Both the position numbers and the translations under genes were made by a program. This document shows, piece after piece, positions 7,801 through 16,094 of a stretch of 64,000 nucleotides of DNA. Source of the stretch: CBDDIP01 sp965229005. Its GTDB lineage: Bacteria; Actinomycetota; Acidimicrobiia; Acidimicrobiales; Ilumatobacteraceae. Location: the NCBI GenBank assembly GCA_965229005.1, contig CBDDIP010000002.1, positions 1,612,001-1,676,000 on the forward strand, given 5' to 3'. How positions within the stretch are numbered: position 1 is the first letter of the stretch; every line of letters starts with the position of its first letter. The notes beneath the pieces were generated by a model that saw only the letters and a list, made by a program, of their open reading frames with translations, was not told the DNA's origin and searched no databases.

Positions 7801-8586
7801 CTAGGGAGCGAGACGGGGGAACGCAAGGCACCCGTTGGCTGCGGTGAGGTGGCGAACGCGGTCGGTGGTCGTGTTGCGGAGATCCGCCAGGAACGCGGCG
7901 GTGTGGGCGAGGTACGCGGGCTGGTTGGTCCGGCCCCGGTGCGGTACCGGTGCCAGGTACGGGCTGTCGGTTTCGATCAGGATCCGGTCGTCGGGGCAGT
8001 GCCTGGCGGCTGCTTGCACGTCCGTCGCAGTCTTGAAGGTGACGATCCCGCTGAACGACAGGAACGCGCCCATGTCGAGGCACGTGCGGGCTTCGTCGAG
8101 CCCGCCGGTGAAGCAGTGGAACACCGTGCGCTCGGGAACGCCCTCGGCGCGCAGGAGGTCGAACGTCTCGTCCCACGCGTCGCGGGTGTGGATGACCAGC
8201 GGCAGTTGCCGCTCGTGGGCCAGCTGGATCTGTGCCGCGAATGCGACGCGTTGCTCGTCGCGAGCCGAGTGGTCGTAGTAGTGGTCGAGCCCGGCTTCGC
8301 CAATGGCGACGACGCGCGGATGGTCGATCAAGCCGACGATCGTGTCGACGCCATGTTTGGCCTCGTGCGGGTGCAAACCGGCCGTCGCCCAGATCCCGAC
8401 GTGCGCCTCGGCGATGGCGATCGCCTGCTCGGTCGTCGCAGCGTCGCAGCCGACGTTGACCATCGTCGTCACGCCGCTCGCGTGTGCGGCCGCGATCACG
8501 TCCTCGACCGCCACGCCACGCGTGTCGTAGAGGTGGCAGTGGCTGTCGGTGAACCCGTCGAGCACGGGATCCAGCGGGTCGCTCAT
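7801..8586 (-). CDS. tatD: TatD family metal-dependent deoxyribonuclease
   Basis: A 261-residue TIM-barrel metallohydrolase of the TatD type (3'-5' exonuclease/DNase, cytosolic). Metal-binding motifs are visible: DSHCHLYD near residue 14, GEAGLDHYY near 97, HTRDAWDE, HCFTGG and the late ETDSPYLAPVPHRG. The length is standard. ATG at 8586 overlaps the stop of the upstream lipoprotein gene by four bases (ATGA). Longer in-frame sequence upstream is the shadow of that gene. It belongs to the metG to ispE block. Confidence 0.93.
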   Translation of the reverse strand: MSDPLDPVLDGFTDSHCHLYDTRGVAVEDVIAAAHASGVTTMVNVGCDAATTEQAIAIAEAHVGIWATAGLHPHEAKHGVDTIVGLIDHPRVVAIGEAGLDHYYDHSARDEQRVAFAAQIQLAHERQLPLVIHTRDAWDETFDLLRAEGVPERTVFHCFTGGLDEARTCLDMGAFLSFSGIVTFKTATDVQAAARHCPDDRILIETDSPYLAPVPHRGRTNQPAYLAHTAAFLADLRNTTTDRVRHLTAANGCLAFPRLAP

Positions 8587-10559
8587 CGGATCGTCGGCAT
8601 GCGGACGTCGGTGAGCGCGACCGCACCGTCGGCGTCGATCGACCCGTCGCCGCTGATCGGGAACTTGTCGGTGAATTGGCAGGCGGTGAATTCGAGGTCG
8701 ACGCCCTCGTCGGTGGGCGTGTAGCTCAGCGTGCCGCCGAAGTCGCACCCGATCGTGAGCTCGTCGACGCCGTCCCATGACCAGTACTCGGCTTCGTTGA
8801 CCACCTGGTCGGCGGTGATGGCTTCGGCATCGGCGCGGTCGACGTAGTCGCCTGCTTCCTCGGGCGCGTTGGGCACGTACTCGTCGGCGATGTCTCCGTC
8901 GCACACCGTGACCCTCGTCGCCGGCTCCTCGTCGCTGCCGAGGAAGTTGCTGATGAGGTCGTCGACGCACGAGTAGCCCCATCCGAAGATGACGTGCGGC
9001 CCGTTCTGCAGCACGACGAGGTACGCGTCGTCGAGGCGGCCGAAGACGCGCATCGCGTTGGCGGTCGGCGTCGCCGGATCGGTGTCGGCGGTGAGCACGA
9101 ACGTCGGGTACGGCGGGTCGGTGATCGGCGCGGGCCGGTCGACGACGCCTGGCTGCGCCGGCCAGAACAGGCAGGGCAGATCGGTGGCGGCGATGCCCGG
9201 CAGGCGCAGCTCGTCGACTCCCTCCTCGGACATCTCGTCGAGCCAGGCGTCCATGCGATCTCGAGCCGTGGCCTCGTCGGGTTCGAAGCTGTAGTCCTGG
9301 CACTCCACGGCGTAGTACAGCGCATCGGACCAGGACGGGTCGGGTGTCGGCTGGAGGGTGTCGGAGTCGATCGCCAGGTACTCGTAGTACAGCCGCGCCA
9401 ATGGGACGAGGTTGCCGTCGATCGCCGCGATGGTTGCCCGCTGCAGCCGCATGCGCTGACCCAGCGAACCGGTGTACCCACTCGCCACCGTCTCCAGGGC
9501 TGCCGACGTGAAGAACCGCTTCGACGTCGTCCCGTCAGGCAGCGGGAAGTCGTACTCGATCGGTCCGTCGGCCAGTTGAGCATCGAGCGCGTCGTAGCCC
9601 TCCTGAACCGGGTTGCTCCCGTTCGAGGTGTCGACGTCGCCGCTGCACACCTCGTCGGCGTCGCATCCGGCGAGCGTGGCGTGCAGCGCATCCGAGTACG
9701 AGCGCGTCGCCTCGGCGTACCAGTGCAACGAATCGGTGGTGAGATCGACGACGCCGTCGATGATGAGCGAGGCGACGTGATCGGGGTGGCTCGCCGCGTA
9801 GGTCTGCACGAACTGCGTGCCGTAGCTCTCGCCGTACAGCGACAGCTGATCCACCTCCAGGTATCGACGCACCACGTCGAGGTCCTCCGCGGCCTGTCGT
9901 GTCGAGTAGTACGGCAGGTCGGAATTCTTCACCCCGCTCTCGGCGATGCAGTCGTCGACGAACTCCTGGGTGTGCTCGGCAACGGCGTCGCGCTGCGCCG
10001 GATCCGCGGCGTCGTCGGTGCCGGAGTAGTACGTCGCTGCAGCGTCGTCGCACCGGATCTCCTGTGGGCCGCTGCTGCCGCGCTGGTTGAGGAAGACGAT
10101 GTCGTAGTCGTCGGTGATGTCGGTGGACATCGCGTCGGTGTACGAGTCGGCGGAGAAGACGCCGGCCGAACCCGGGCCACCGGTGATCGTCACGAACGTG
10201 CCGGTCGTCTTCACCTCGGCGCGTTGGATGGCGAACGTGATCTGCCACGTCGCCGGGTCGTCGGAGAAGTGATCGCGCGGCACCTCCATCGTGACGCAGT
10301 GGAAGCGGCTGTCCGGACAGTCCTCCTCGCTGACCACTTGGACCGGCCGCTCGATCGGAGTCGACGCCGCGTCGCCCGGCGTCGTGGTCGTGGTGCCGGC
10401 TGACAGGTCGGGCGTCGTCTCTGGCGTCGGTGCGGCGTCCGTCGGTGCCACCGCGACGGGCGCGGTGGTCGTCGGCGCGATCGAGTCGTCGGGATCCGAG
10501 CTGCAGCCGGCGGCGGTGCAGATCAGGGCAACCGCGGCCACCACGTGGATCGAACGCAT
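8583..10559 (-). CDS. Secreted S33-type alpha/beta hydrolase lipoprotein (tripeptidyl aminopeptidase-like)
   Basis: A 658-residue predicted lipoprotein. The signal MRSIHVVAAVALICTAAGC ends in a lipobox cysteine, followed by a Thr/Pro-rich linker to about residue 60. The catalytic domain carries the oxyanion region TITGGPGSAG, the Ser nucleophile elbow GESYG near 241, acid TADTDPATP near 490 and His GPHVIF near 520. These are features of MEROPS S33 (prolyl/tripeptidyl aminopeptidase) enzymes of actinomycetes, which trim peptides outside the membrane. About 130 residues follow the His as a small extra beta-rich domain. It shares ATGA with tatD. Two palindromic repeats separate it from metG. Confidence 0.82.
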   Translation of the reverse strand: MRSIHVVAAVALICTAAGCSSDPDDSIAPTTTAPVAVAPTDAAPTPETTPDLSAGTTTTTPGDAASTPIERPVQVVSEEDCPDSRFHCVTMEVPRDHFSDDPATWQITFAIQRAEVKTTGTFVTITGGPGSAGVFSADSYTDAMSTDITDDYDIVFLNQRGSSGPQEIRCDDAAATYYSGTDDAADPAQRDAVAEHTQEFVDDCIAESGVKNSDLPYYSTRQAAEDLDVVRRYLEVDQLSLYGESYGTQFVQTYAASHPDHVASLIIDGVVDLTTDSLHWYAEATRSYSDALHATLAGCDADEVCSGDVDTSNGSNPVQEGYDALDAQLADGPIEYDFPLPDGTTSKRFFTSAALETVASGYTGSLGQRMRLQRATIAAIDGNLVPLARLYYEYLAIDSDTLQPTPDPSWSDALYYAVECQDYSFEPDEATARDRMDAWLDEMSEEGVDELRLPGIAATDLPCLFWPAQPGVVDRPAPITDPPYPTFVLTADTDPATPTANAMRVFGRLDDAYLVVLQNGPHVIFGWGYSCVDDLISNFLGSDEEPATRVTVCDGDIADEYVPNAPEEAGDYVDRADAEAITADQVVNEAEYWSWDGVDELTIGCDFGGTLSYTPTDEGVDLEFTACQFTDKFPISGDGSIDADGAVALTDVRMPTIR

Positions 10560-10597
10560 CGACCGATCGTACGTGTCCGGCTCGCAGCCTCGGGCGA

Positions 10598-10690
10598 CCG
10601 AGTACGGAACGCGCGGTCAGCGCGCGCTCGGTACTCGCTTCCTGTCCATCCGAGTACGGAACGCGCGGTCAGCGCGCGCTCGGTACTCGC
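10598..10690. repeat. Two copies of a 41-base palindromic element
   Basis: Identical 41-base units at 10598-10638 and 10650-10690 are separated by 11 bases. Each unit is itself a hairpin: outer arms CGAGTAC/GTACTCG, inner arms rich in GCGC, 14 of 16 stem positions complementary, loop around GGTCA. They fill the gap between metG (upstream on the minus strand) and the S33 lipoprotein. Likely functions are transcription attenuation or termination after metG, or mRNA stabilisation. The hairpin at 22245 shares its skeleton (CGAGT, GAACGC, GCGCTC, ACTCG). Confidence 0.85.
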
Positions 10691-10698
10691 ATCAGGAG

Positions 10699-12204
10699 TC
10701 AGACGGTCTTGCGGGGGAAGAGCGGGGCCCCCTTCACGACGGTGGTCCCGCCGGGGTAGCCACCCCACGCCGCTGCGTCGGGGAGGCGTTGATCGCTGAC
10801 CTGGCCGCTGAGGCCGATGCGCTCCCACACCTGCTGACAGGTGTCCGGCAGCGCCGGCGAGGCGAGGATGGCCACGATGCGCAAGGCCTCCAACGCGTCG
10901 CCCATCACGGTGTCGACCGCCGCGCCCGGCTCGGACTTCCACGGCTCGTTGGCCTCGAGGTAGGCGTTGGTGGCCCGGATCAGCGTCCAGGTCGCGTCGA
11001 GAGCGCGGCTGGGTTGCACGTCGCTCCATCCCTCGATCGTGCCGGCCACGGCGGCGGCGGCAGCCGACGCCAGCGGCGAGGAGGCGCTGGGCACCGGGCC
11101 CACGCCACCGCACTGCTTGCCGACGACGGTGGCGACGCGCGAGAGCAGGTTGCCGAGGTTGTTGGCCAGGTCGCTGTTGTAGCGACCGATGAGGCCCTCG
11201 TAGGTGAAGTCGCCGTCCTGCCCGTACGCGGTCTCGGCCAACACGTAGTAGCGGAAGCCGTCGACGCCGACCTCGGGGATCAGGTCGAGCGGGTTGACCA
11301 CGTTGCCGGAGGTCTTGCTCATCTTCTCGCCGCCGCTGAGCAACCAGCCACCGACGGCCCACTGCTGCGGCGGCTCGATGCCGGCGCTCAGCAGCATCGC
11401 CGGCCAGTAGACGCAGTGGAAGCGGATGATGTCCTTGCCGATGAGGTGGCGACCGGGCCACCAGTCGGCGAACCGCTCGGGGTCGCTGCCGAAACCGACG
11501 GCCGTGATGTAGTTGGCCAACGCGTCGAACCACACGTACGCGGTGTGCTTGGGATCCCAGGGGAGCGGGATGCCCCACTCCAGACTCGTGCGGCTGACGG
11601 AGAAGTCGCGCAGCCCACCGCGGATGAAGCCGAGCGCCTCGTTGCCGCGGAACTCGGGCACGATCGCACCGGGGTGCGCGGCGTACCAATCGAGCAGGCG
11701 CTGCTCGAAGCGCGAGAGGCGGAAGAAGTAGTTCTCCTCCTCGTAGTACTCCACCGGCCGCTTGTGGATCCTGCACAGGTCGCCCGGGTCGAGCTCCTCG
11801 TCGGTGTAGTACGCCTCGCAGGCAACGCAGTACTTGCCGGCGTAGGTGTCGAGCTCGATGTCGCCGGCGTCGTAGCACCGCTGCAGCAGCTCCGCGACGC
11901 CGACCTTGTGGCGCTCCTCGGTGGTGCGGATGAAGTCGTCGTTCGTGATGTTCAGCTGCTCCCACGCCTGCGCGTAGAGCGGCGCGATGGAGTCCACGAA
12001 CTCCTGCGGCGTCGAGCCCGCTGCCTCCGCGGCCTGGGCCACCTTCTGGCCGTGCTCGTCGGTGCCCGTGAGGAAGTGGACGTCGTCGCCGAGCAGGCGG
12101 TGCCAGCGGGCGAGCGCGTCACCGACGATCGTCGTGTAGGCGTGGCCGAGGTGCGGTTTCGCCGTGACGTAGTAGATCGGGGTGGTGAGGTAGTAGCGGC
12201 CCAC
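10699..12204 (-). CDS. metG: Methionyl-tRNA synthetase
   Basis: Charges tRNA-Met. The 501-residue class I synthetase has HIGH-equivalent HLGH near residue 17 (AKPHLGHAYT), the connective-peptide zinc knuckle CVAC near 125 with only part of the usual four cysteines (a later Cys at GDLCRIH), and KMSKTSGN near 295. It lacks the C-terminal tRNA-binding extension, so it is the short type. GTG 12204 gives VGRYYLTTPIYYV, where family similarity begins. No good ribosome site precedes it, so it may be leaderless. The longer frame to 12456 overlaps the divergent thioesterase and is rejected. Confidence 0.93.
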   Translation of the reverse strand: MGRYYLTTPIYYVTAKPHLGHAYTTIVGDALARWHRLLGDDVHFLTGTDEHGQKVAQAAEAAGSTPQEFVDSIAPLYAQAWEQLNITNDDFIRTTEERHKVGVAELLQRCYDAGDIELDTYAGKYCVACEAYYTDEELDPGDLCRIHKRPVEYYEEENYFFRLSRFEQRLLDWYAAHPGAIVPEFRGNEALGFIRGGLRDFSVSRTSLEWGIPLPWDPKHTAYVWFDALANYITAVGFGSDPERFADWWPGRHLIGKDIIRFHCVYWPAMLLSAGIEPPQQWAVGGWLLSGGEKMSKTSGNVVNPLDLIPEVGVDGFRYYVLAETAYGQDGDFTYEGLIGRYNSDLANNLGNLLSRVATVVGKQCGGVGPVPSASSPLASAAAAAVAGTIEGWSDVQPSRALDATWTLIRATNAYLEANEPWKSEPGAAVDTVMGDALEALRIVAILASPALPDTCQQVWERIGLSGQVSDQRLPDAAAWGGYPGGTTVVKGAPLFPRKTV

Positions 12205-12301
12205 GAGGGGTGAGGCTACGGCAGGGTGCAACCCGGCGACGTGTGCGTTTGTGAACCGACGCGATTTCGATCGTGCCCCGCAGTCATCGCAGAATGGCCC
12301 G

Positions 12302-13090
12302 GTGAGTGAGTTCGATGACGCAACGCACGTCGACGCCGACGGGAGCACCGAGGTGCACGCCGGCTGGGACATCGGCGGCAACGCCAACGGTGGATACCTC
12401 CTCGCACTCGCGGCCAACGGGTTGCGTGCGTTGGCCGGCCGACCCGACCCGATCACGGTGACCGCGCACTACCTGTCACCCGGGCTGCCGGGCCCGGCAC
12501 GGGTGGACGGGCACGTGGTGAAGGCCGGTAAGCGCCTGGCGACGGTGAGCGGCAGCCTGCATCGCGACGGCCGACCGATCCTGCAGGTGCTGGCGACGTT
12601 CGGCGATCTCGCCGGCGGCGGCTCGGGTGCCGTCGAGCACGTCACCGGCGCGCCGCCGGACCTGCCGCCGATGGAGGAGTGCATCAGTCGCTCGTCCGAG
12701 CAGGGCCGGGTGCCCGTGCCGCTGATGGAACGCCTCGACGTCCGGCTGCGCCCGGGGGACCTCGGCTTCGCCGCGGGCACACCGTCCGGTGTCGGCGAGA
12801 TCGCCGGTTGGTTCGCCTTCGCCGACGGTCGTCCGATCGACACCCTGGCCCTGCTGATGGTTGCTGACGCCTTCCCACCGGCGGTGTTCAACCTCGAGAT
12901 CCCTGCCGGGTGGGTGCCGACGATCGAGTTCACCGCGCACGTCCGGGGCATCCCCGCGCCAGGCCCGGTTCGGTGCGTCTTCCGCACCCGGTTCGTGCAA
13001 CACGGCTACCTCGAGGAGGACGGCGAGGTCTGGGACAGCGCCGGCCGACTGGTCGCCCAGAGCCGTCAGCTCGCCCTCGTGCCCCGCTGA
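12302..13090 (+). CDS. Thioesterase family protein (TesB-like double hotdog)
   Basis: A 262-residue acyl-CoA thioesterase-like protein. The N-terminal hotdog half carries GWDIGGNANGGYLLA (near residues 22-36), a hallmark of this actinobacterial TesB-like family, and TAHYLSPGLPG. The second half includes GWFAFADGRPID and ends RLVAQSRQLALVPR. It hydrolyses acyl-CoA by family; the natural acyl chain is unknown. GTG 12302 is preferred; ATG 12251 would add 17 residues with no family match. It is divergent from metG with 97 bases between starts and convergent with the HAD gene through a small shared hairpin. Confidence 0.78.
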   Translation: MSEFDDATHVDADGSTEVHAGWDIGGNANGGYLLALAANGLRALAGRPDPITVTAHYLSPGLPGPARVDGHVVKAGKRLATVSGSLHRDGRPILQVLATFGDLAGGGSGAVEHVTGAPPDLPPMEECISRSSEQGRVPVPLMERLDVRLRPGDLGFAAGTPSGVGEIAGWFAFADGRPIDTLALLMVADAFPPAVFNLEIPAGWVPTIEFTAHVRGIPAPGPVRCVFRTRFVQHGYLEEDGEVWDSAGRLVAQSRQLALVPR

Positions 13091-13108
13091 CGCGAACCCT
13101 CGTCAGCG
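13085..13108. terminator. Symmetric hairpin containing both stop codons of a convergent pair
   Basis: CGCTGACG and CGTCAGCG form an 8-bp perfect stem with an 8-base loop. The TGA of the thioesterase lies in the left arm and the TGA of the HAD gene, read on the other strand, in the right arm, so the palindrome ends translation and may end transcription in both directions. No U-tract follows. Confidence 0.55.
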
Positions 13109-13894
13109 GCGCTTGGCGAAGCGGGCGCCGGCGAGGAACCCGGCGGCACCGATGCCGGCCGTGCCGACCGCCTGCGACGTTCGCCGCACGACGGCCTTCG
13201 TCTTCTCGCTGAAGTGCACCACCGGCCAGCCGCGGTTGTTGGCGATGCGGCCGAGCTTGCCGTCCGGGTTGACGGCGACCGGGTGGCCGACGGCTTCGAG
13301 CATCGGCAGGTCGCTGGCCGAGTCGCTGTACGCCCAGCACTGGGTGAGGTCGAGACCCTCCCAGCGAGCGAGCTCGACGATGGCCTCCACCTTGCCCGCC
13401 CCGTAGCAGAAGGGGCCGGCGAGCTCGCCGGTGTAGACGCCGTCGACGATGGCGCTGGCGGTGCCGATGCCGGCCGTCATCCCGAGCGCGGCGGCGAGCG
13501 GCTCGACCAATTCCACGGGCGACGCGGAGACGATGTAGGTGGCTCGTCCGGCGTGACGGTGCTGGTCGACCAGGCGGCGAGCCTCGGGCCGAACGCGCTC
13601 GAGGAGCTTGGGCACGATGTCGGCGTTGAGCGCAACGAGGTCGTCGTGCTGCACGCCCTTCACCGCGCCGAGGATGCGGTCGCGGACCTTCGACGTGGTG
13701 TCGTCGCTGGCCCCGCTGAGCCGGAACGCCAGCGCGCCGGCGGCGTCCTTCGCCAGCTGCTTGCGCGTCACCATGCCGGCGCGGTGGGCGGCGACACCGA
13801 ACACGAACACGCTGGACCCGCTGATCAGCGTGCGGTCGAGGTCGAAGAAGGCGGCGCTCGGACCGGTGGATGCGTACTCGGTGAACTCGGTCAT
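13103..13894 (-). CDS. HAD-IB family hydrolase (SerB/PSP-like phosphatase)
   Basis: A 263-residue haloacid-dehalogenase phosphatase of subfamily IB. Motif I FFDLDRTLISGSS (near residues 16-28) holds the Asp nucleophile and acid/base Asp. Motif II Ser lies in YIVSASPVELV near 119 and motif IV in YSDSASDLPML near 195. A C-terminal basic stretch (GFLAGARFAKRR) follows a small hydrophobic segment, suggesting weak membrane association. Relatives act on phosphoserine, glycerol phosphates or acyl-phosphates; the substrate is unknown. ATG 13894 overlaps the rsmI stop by four bases, so it is third in a DUF192-rsmI-HAD operon. Confidence 0.85.
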   Translation of the reverse strand: MTEFTEYASTGPSAAFFDLDRTLISGSSVFVFGVAAHRAGMVTRKQLAKDAAGALAFRLSGASDDTTSKVRDRILGAVKGVQHDDLVALNADIVPKLLERVRPEARRLVDQHRHAGRATYIVSASPVELVEPLAAALGMTAGIGTASAIVDGVYTGELAGPFCYGAGKVEAIVELARWEGLDLTQCWAYSDSASDLPMLEAVGHPVAVNPDGKLGRIANNRGWPVVHFSEKTKAVVRRTSQAVGTAGIGAAGFLAGARFAKRR

Positions 13895-14778
13895 GGTGCT
13901 TCGGGGATCACGTCCGGTCTGGTCGACCCCGACCCGGAGTGGGCCGGAGCGGGGAGCGTGAGCGCCAGGTCGTAGACACGGCGCTTCGCTGCACCGTGGT
14001 CGGCCATCACCGTAGCGATGGCCGTGCGACGATCCGCCCCGCCCTGGAGTGCCATGTGCAACGCCGCCAGGAGCTGATCGTCGGTCGGCGCAGCGGGTGC
14101 CGGAGCGCCCTCGAGCACGACGACGAACTCGCCGCGGGGCTCGACGTCGGCCAGGTGCTGCGCCGCCTCGGCGAGCGTGCCGCGCCACATGTCCTCGAAC
14201 TTCTTGGTCAGCTCGCGCCCGAGAGCGACCCGTCGATCGGGACCGGCGTGCAGCGCCAGGTCGGCCACCGTTCGAGCGACACGGTGGGGTGCTTCGTAGA
14301 GGATCGCGGTTCGCCGTTCGGCACACACCTCGGCCAGGCGGGCGGTGCGTTCGCGGCCCGAGCGCGGCAGGAAGCCGTCGAAGACGAAGCGCGTCGTGTC
14401 GAACCCGCTCATCACCAGCGCGACGACGAACGCGGCAGGGCCGGGCACGGTGGTGACCACGTGGCCCGCGTCGATCGCGGCGCGGACGAGCCGCGACCCG
14501 GGGTCGGAGATGCCCGGCGTGCCGGCGTCGGTGACCAGCGCGACGTCGCTGCCGGCATCGAGCAGGTTCAGCACCTCGGGCACGCGTGCCGCCTCGGTGT
14601 GCTCGTTGCACACGGCCATGCGCACGCCGGAGATGCCGGCGACGCTGAGCAACGTGCCGGTGCGGCGGGTGTCTTCGCAGCAGATCAGCGCAGCGCTCTG
14701 CAGCGCGGTGATCGCTCGCGGCGGAAGATCGCCGAGGTTGCCGATCGGGGTGCTCACCAGCACGAGCTGGCCGGTCAC
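13891..14778 (-). CDS. rsmI: 16S rRNA (cytidine1402-2'-O)-methyltransferase
   Basis: RsmI methylates the ribose of C1402 in the ribosomal P site. The 295-residue protein opens with GQLVLVSTPIGNLGDLPPRA, the SAM-binding signature of this tetrapyrrole-methylase-fold family, then ICCEDTRRTGTLL, VTDAGTPGISDPG near 82, and YEAPHRV near 160. The start is GTG 14778, where the bases GTGA overlap the DUF192 stop; the stop overlaps the HAD ATG. The chained overlaps indicate translational coupling of three genes. Confidence 0.93.
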   Translation of the reverse strand: MTGQLVLVSTPIGNLGDLPPRAITALQSAALICCEDTRRTGTLLSVAGISGVRMAVCNEHTEAARVPEVLNLLDAGSDVALVTDAGTPGISDPGSRLVRAAIDAGHVVTTVPGPAAFVVALVMSGFDTTRFVFDGFLPRSGRERTARLAEVCAERRTAILYEAPHRVARTVADLALHAGPDRRVALGRELTKKFEDMWRGTLAEAAQHLADVEPRGEFVVVLEGAPAPAAPTDDQLLAALHMALQGGADRRTAIATVMADHGAAKRRVYDLALTLPAPAHSGSGSTRPDVIPEAP

Positions 14779-15116
14779 TGGCGCAGTTCCACGACGTCGC
14801 CGACGTGGAGGCCCCACCGGGCGAACGCACCCGCCTCGGCTTCGACGACGCTGCGCGCCGCCCACACCGGGGCACCCATGCGGTGGCGGCGCATGTGCAC
14901 CATGCGAACCACCACCCCGTCGGCATCGAGGTAGGCGACGTCGAGCGAGAAGCGCATCCCGATGGTGTGCACCCAACGGCACGGTTGCAGCAGGAACGCG
15001 CCCTCGATGCCATCGCGGTGGAGCAACCCGGCGCGCCGCGACCGTCGATCCGTGGCGATCTCGACCGAGGCGAGCACACGCCCATCGGTGACCAGCCAGG
15101 CGGTCGCGGAGGCCAT
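14775..15116 (-). CDS. DUF192 family protein
   Basis: A 113-residue DUF192 protein: RRAGLLHRDGIEGAFLLQP and the family core WVHTIGMRFSLDVAYLD (about 48-64), then VVRMVHMRRHRMGAPVWAA and the ending VGDVVELRQ. The molecular role of DUF192 is not established; some members are exported, but no signal peptide is seen here. First gene of the operon with rsmI and the HAD phosphatase (GTGA overlap). Divergent from the metallo-hydrolase with only 18 bases between starts, so promoters must overlap coding sequence or be very compact. Confidence 0.82.
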   Translation of the reverse strand: MASATAWLVTDGRVLASVEIATDRRSRRAGLLHRDGIEGAFLLQPCRWVHTIGMRFSLDVAYLDADGVVVRMVHMRRHRMGAPVWAARSVVEAEAGAFARWGLHVGDVVELRQ

Positions 15117-15134
15117 GCGTGCCAAGCTACTGGC

Positions 15135-16094
15135 GTGATCGCACCTGTGCCGCTGCACGACACCGACCGTTCGCTCAGCCGTCACGTGACGGTGCTGATG
15201 GGCCAGCGCGACGGCAAGTACCCGGACGGCAACAGCGTCGTGGTCGCCGGCTCGGAGGGAGCCGTGGTGATCGATCCGTCGCTGACGGTCGCCGCCCGCG
15301 GTGGGGTGCCGGCAGCGATCGATCGGGTGCTGATCAGCCACGCCCACGAGGACCACATGGCGGGCATCGCCAGCCTGCAGAGCACTGGCTCGTCCGTCGG
15401 CTCGTCCGTCGGCTCGTCCGCCGGTTCGCCGGTGAGCGTGCACGCCCATCACGCCGACCTGATCGGGGTGCAGACGATGGACGGGCTGATGGACGTGTAC
15501 GGGTTGGGCGGCGACGACTCGGCGTGGCGCAACACGGTGGCGACCGAGTTCAACTTCGACGGCTGGCCGGACGCACAGGGGTTCGACGACGGCGACGTGT
15601 TCGACCTCGGTGGCGTGTCGGTGCGCGTGCTGCACCTGGCCGGTCACACGCGCGGGCACAGCGCGTTCATGATCGAGCCGGACGGGGTGTTGTTCGTCGG
15701 CGACGTCGACCTGTCCACCTTCGGTCCGTACTACGGCGACCACTGGAGCGACCTCGACGAGTTCGTGGCGTCGATCGCTCGCGTTCGCGAGGTGGCCGCC
15801 GACCACTACGTCACGTTCCACCACAAGGGCATCGTCGACGGTCGTGACGAATTCGTCCGCCAGCTCGATGCGTTCGCGTCCGTCATCGATCGACGCGACG
15901 CGATGCTGCTCGAGCTGCTGCGCCAACCTCGTCCGTTCGAGGAGCTGGTCGCCAACGGGATCGTCTACCGCGCCGGCAGCCGGCCGCCGATGTTCGGCGA
16001 TTCGGTGGAGGCTCGGTCGATCGAGGCCCACCTCGCCCGGCTGCAACGCCGGGGATTGGTCGTGACGACCGACGACGGCTACGCCGCGTCCTGA
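15135..16094 (+). CDS. MBL-fold metallo-hydrolase
   Basis: A 319-residue metallo-beta-lactamase-fold hydrolase. The metal motif SHAHEDHMAG (near residue 68) matches HxHxDH; further ligands are in LAGHTRGHS (near 168) and GDVDLST (near 192). HHKG near 230 supplies another His. The C-terminal 80 residues form a helical domain like the winged-helix tail of LACTB2-type proteins, which cleave thioesters or RNA. GTG 15135 is the only start that avoids the divergent gene. A short Gly-Ser-Ser-Val tandem repeat lies after the metal loop. Its 3' end overlaps the convergent copper-lipoprotein gene by 16 bases. Confidence 0.82.
   Translation: MIAPVPLHDTDRSLSRHVTVLMGQRDGKYPDGNSVVVAGSEGAVVIDPSLTVAARGGVPAAIDRVLISHAHEDHMAGIASLQSTGSSVGSSVGSSAGSPVSVHAHHADLIGVQTMDGLMDVYGLGGDDSAWRNTVATEFNFDGWPDAQGFDDGDVFDLGGVSVRVLHLAGHTRGHSAFMIEPDGVLFVGDVDLSTFGPYYGDHWSDLDEFVASIARVREVAADHYVTFHHKGIVDGRDEFVRQLDAFASVIDRRDAMLLELLRQPRPFEELVANGIVYRAGSRPPMFGDSVEARSIEAHLARLQRRGLVVTTDDGYAAS
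15387..15430 (+). repeat. In-frame 12-base tandem repeat inside the metallo-hydrolase gene
   Basis: The unit GGCTCGTCCGTC occurs about 3.5 times, the last copy degenerate, encoding G-S-S-V repeated and then G-S-S-A-G-S-P-V. It adds about 14 flexible residues just after the HxHxDH metal loop. Such repeats change copy number by slippage without breaking the frame. Confidence 0.8.

Noticed and set aside
8994..10403. A 469-codon plus-strand frame opposite the S33 lipoprotein
   Set aside because: The minus strand has signal peptide, lipobox and catalytic motifs; the plus frame has none.
10560..10698. Riboswitch or T-box leader
   Set aside because: The segment is two palindromes downstream of metG; no T-box or S-box features, and metG lies upstream of it.
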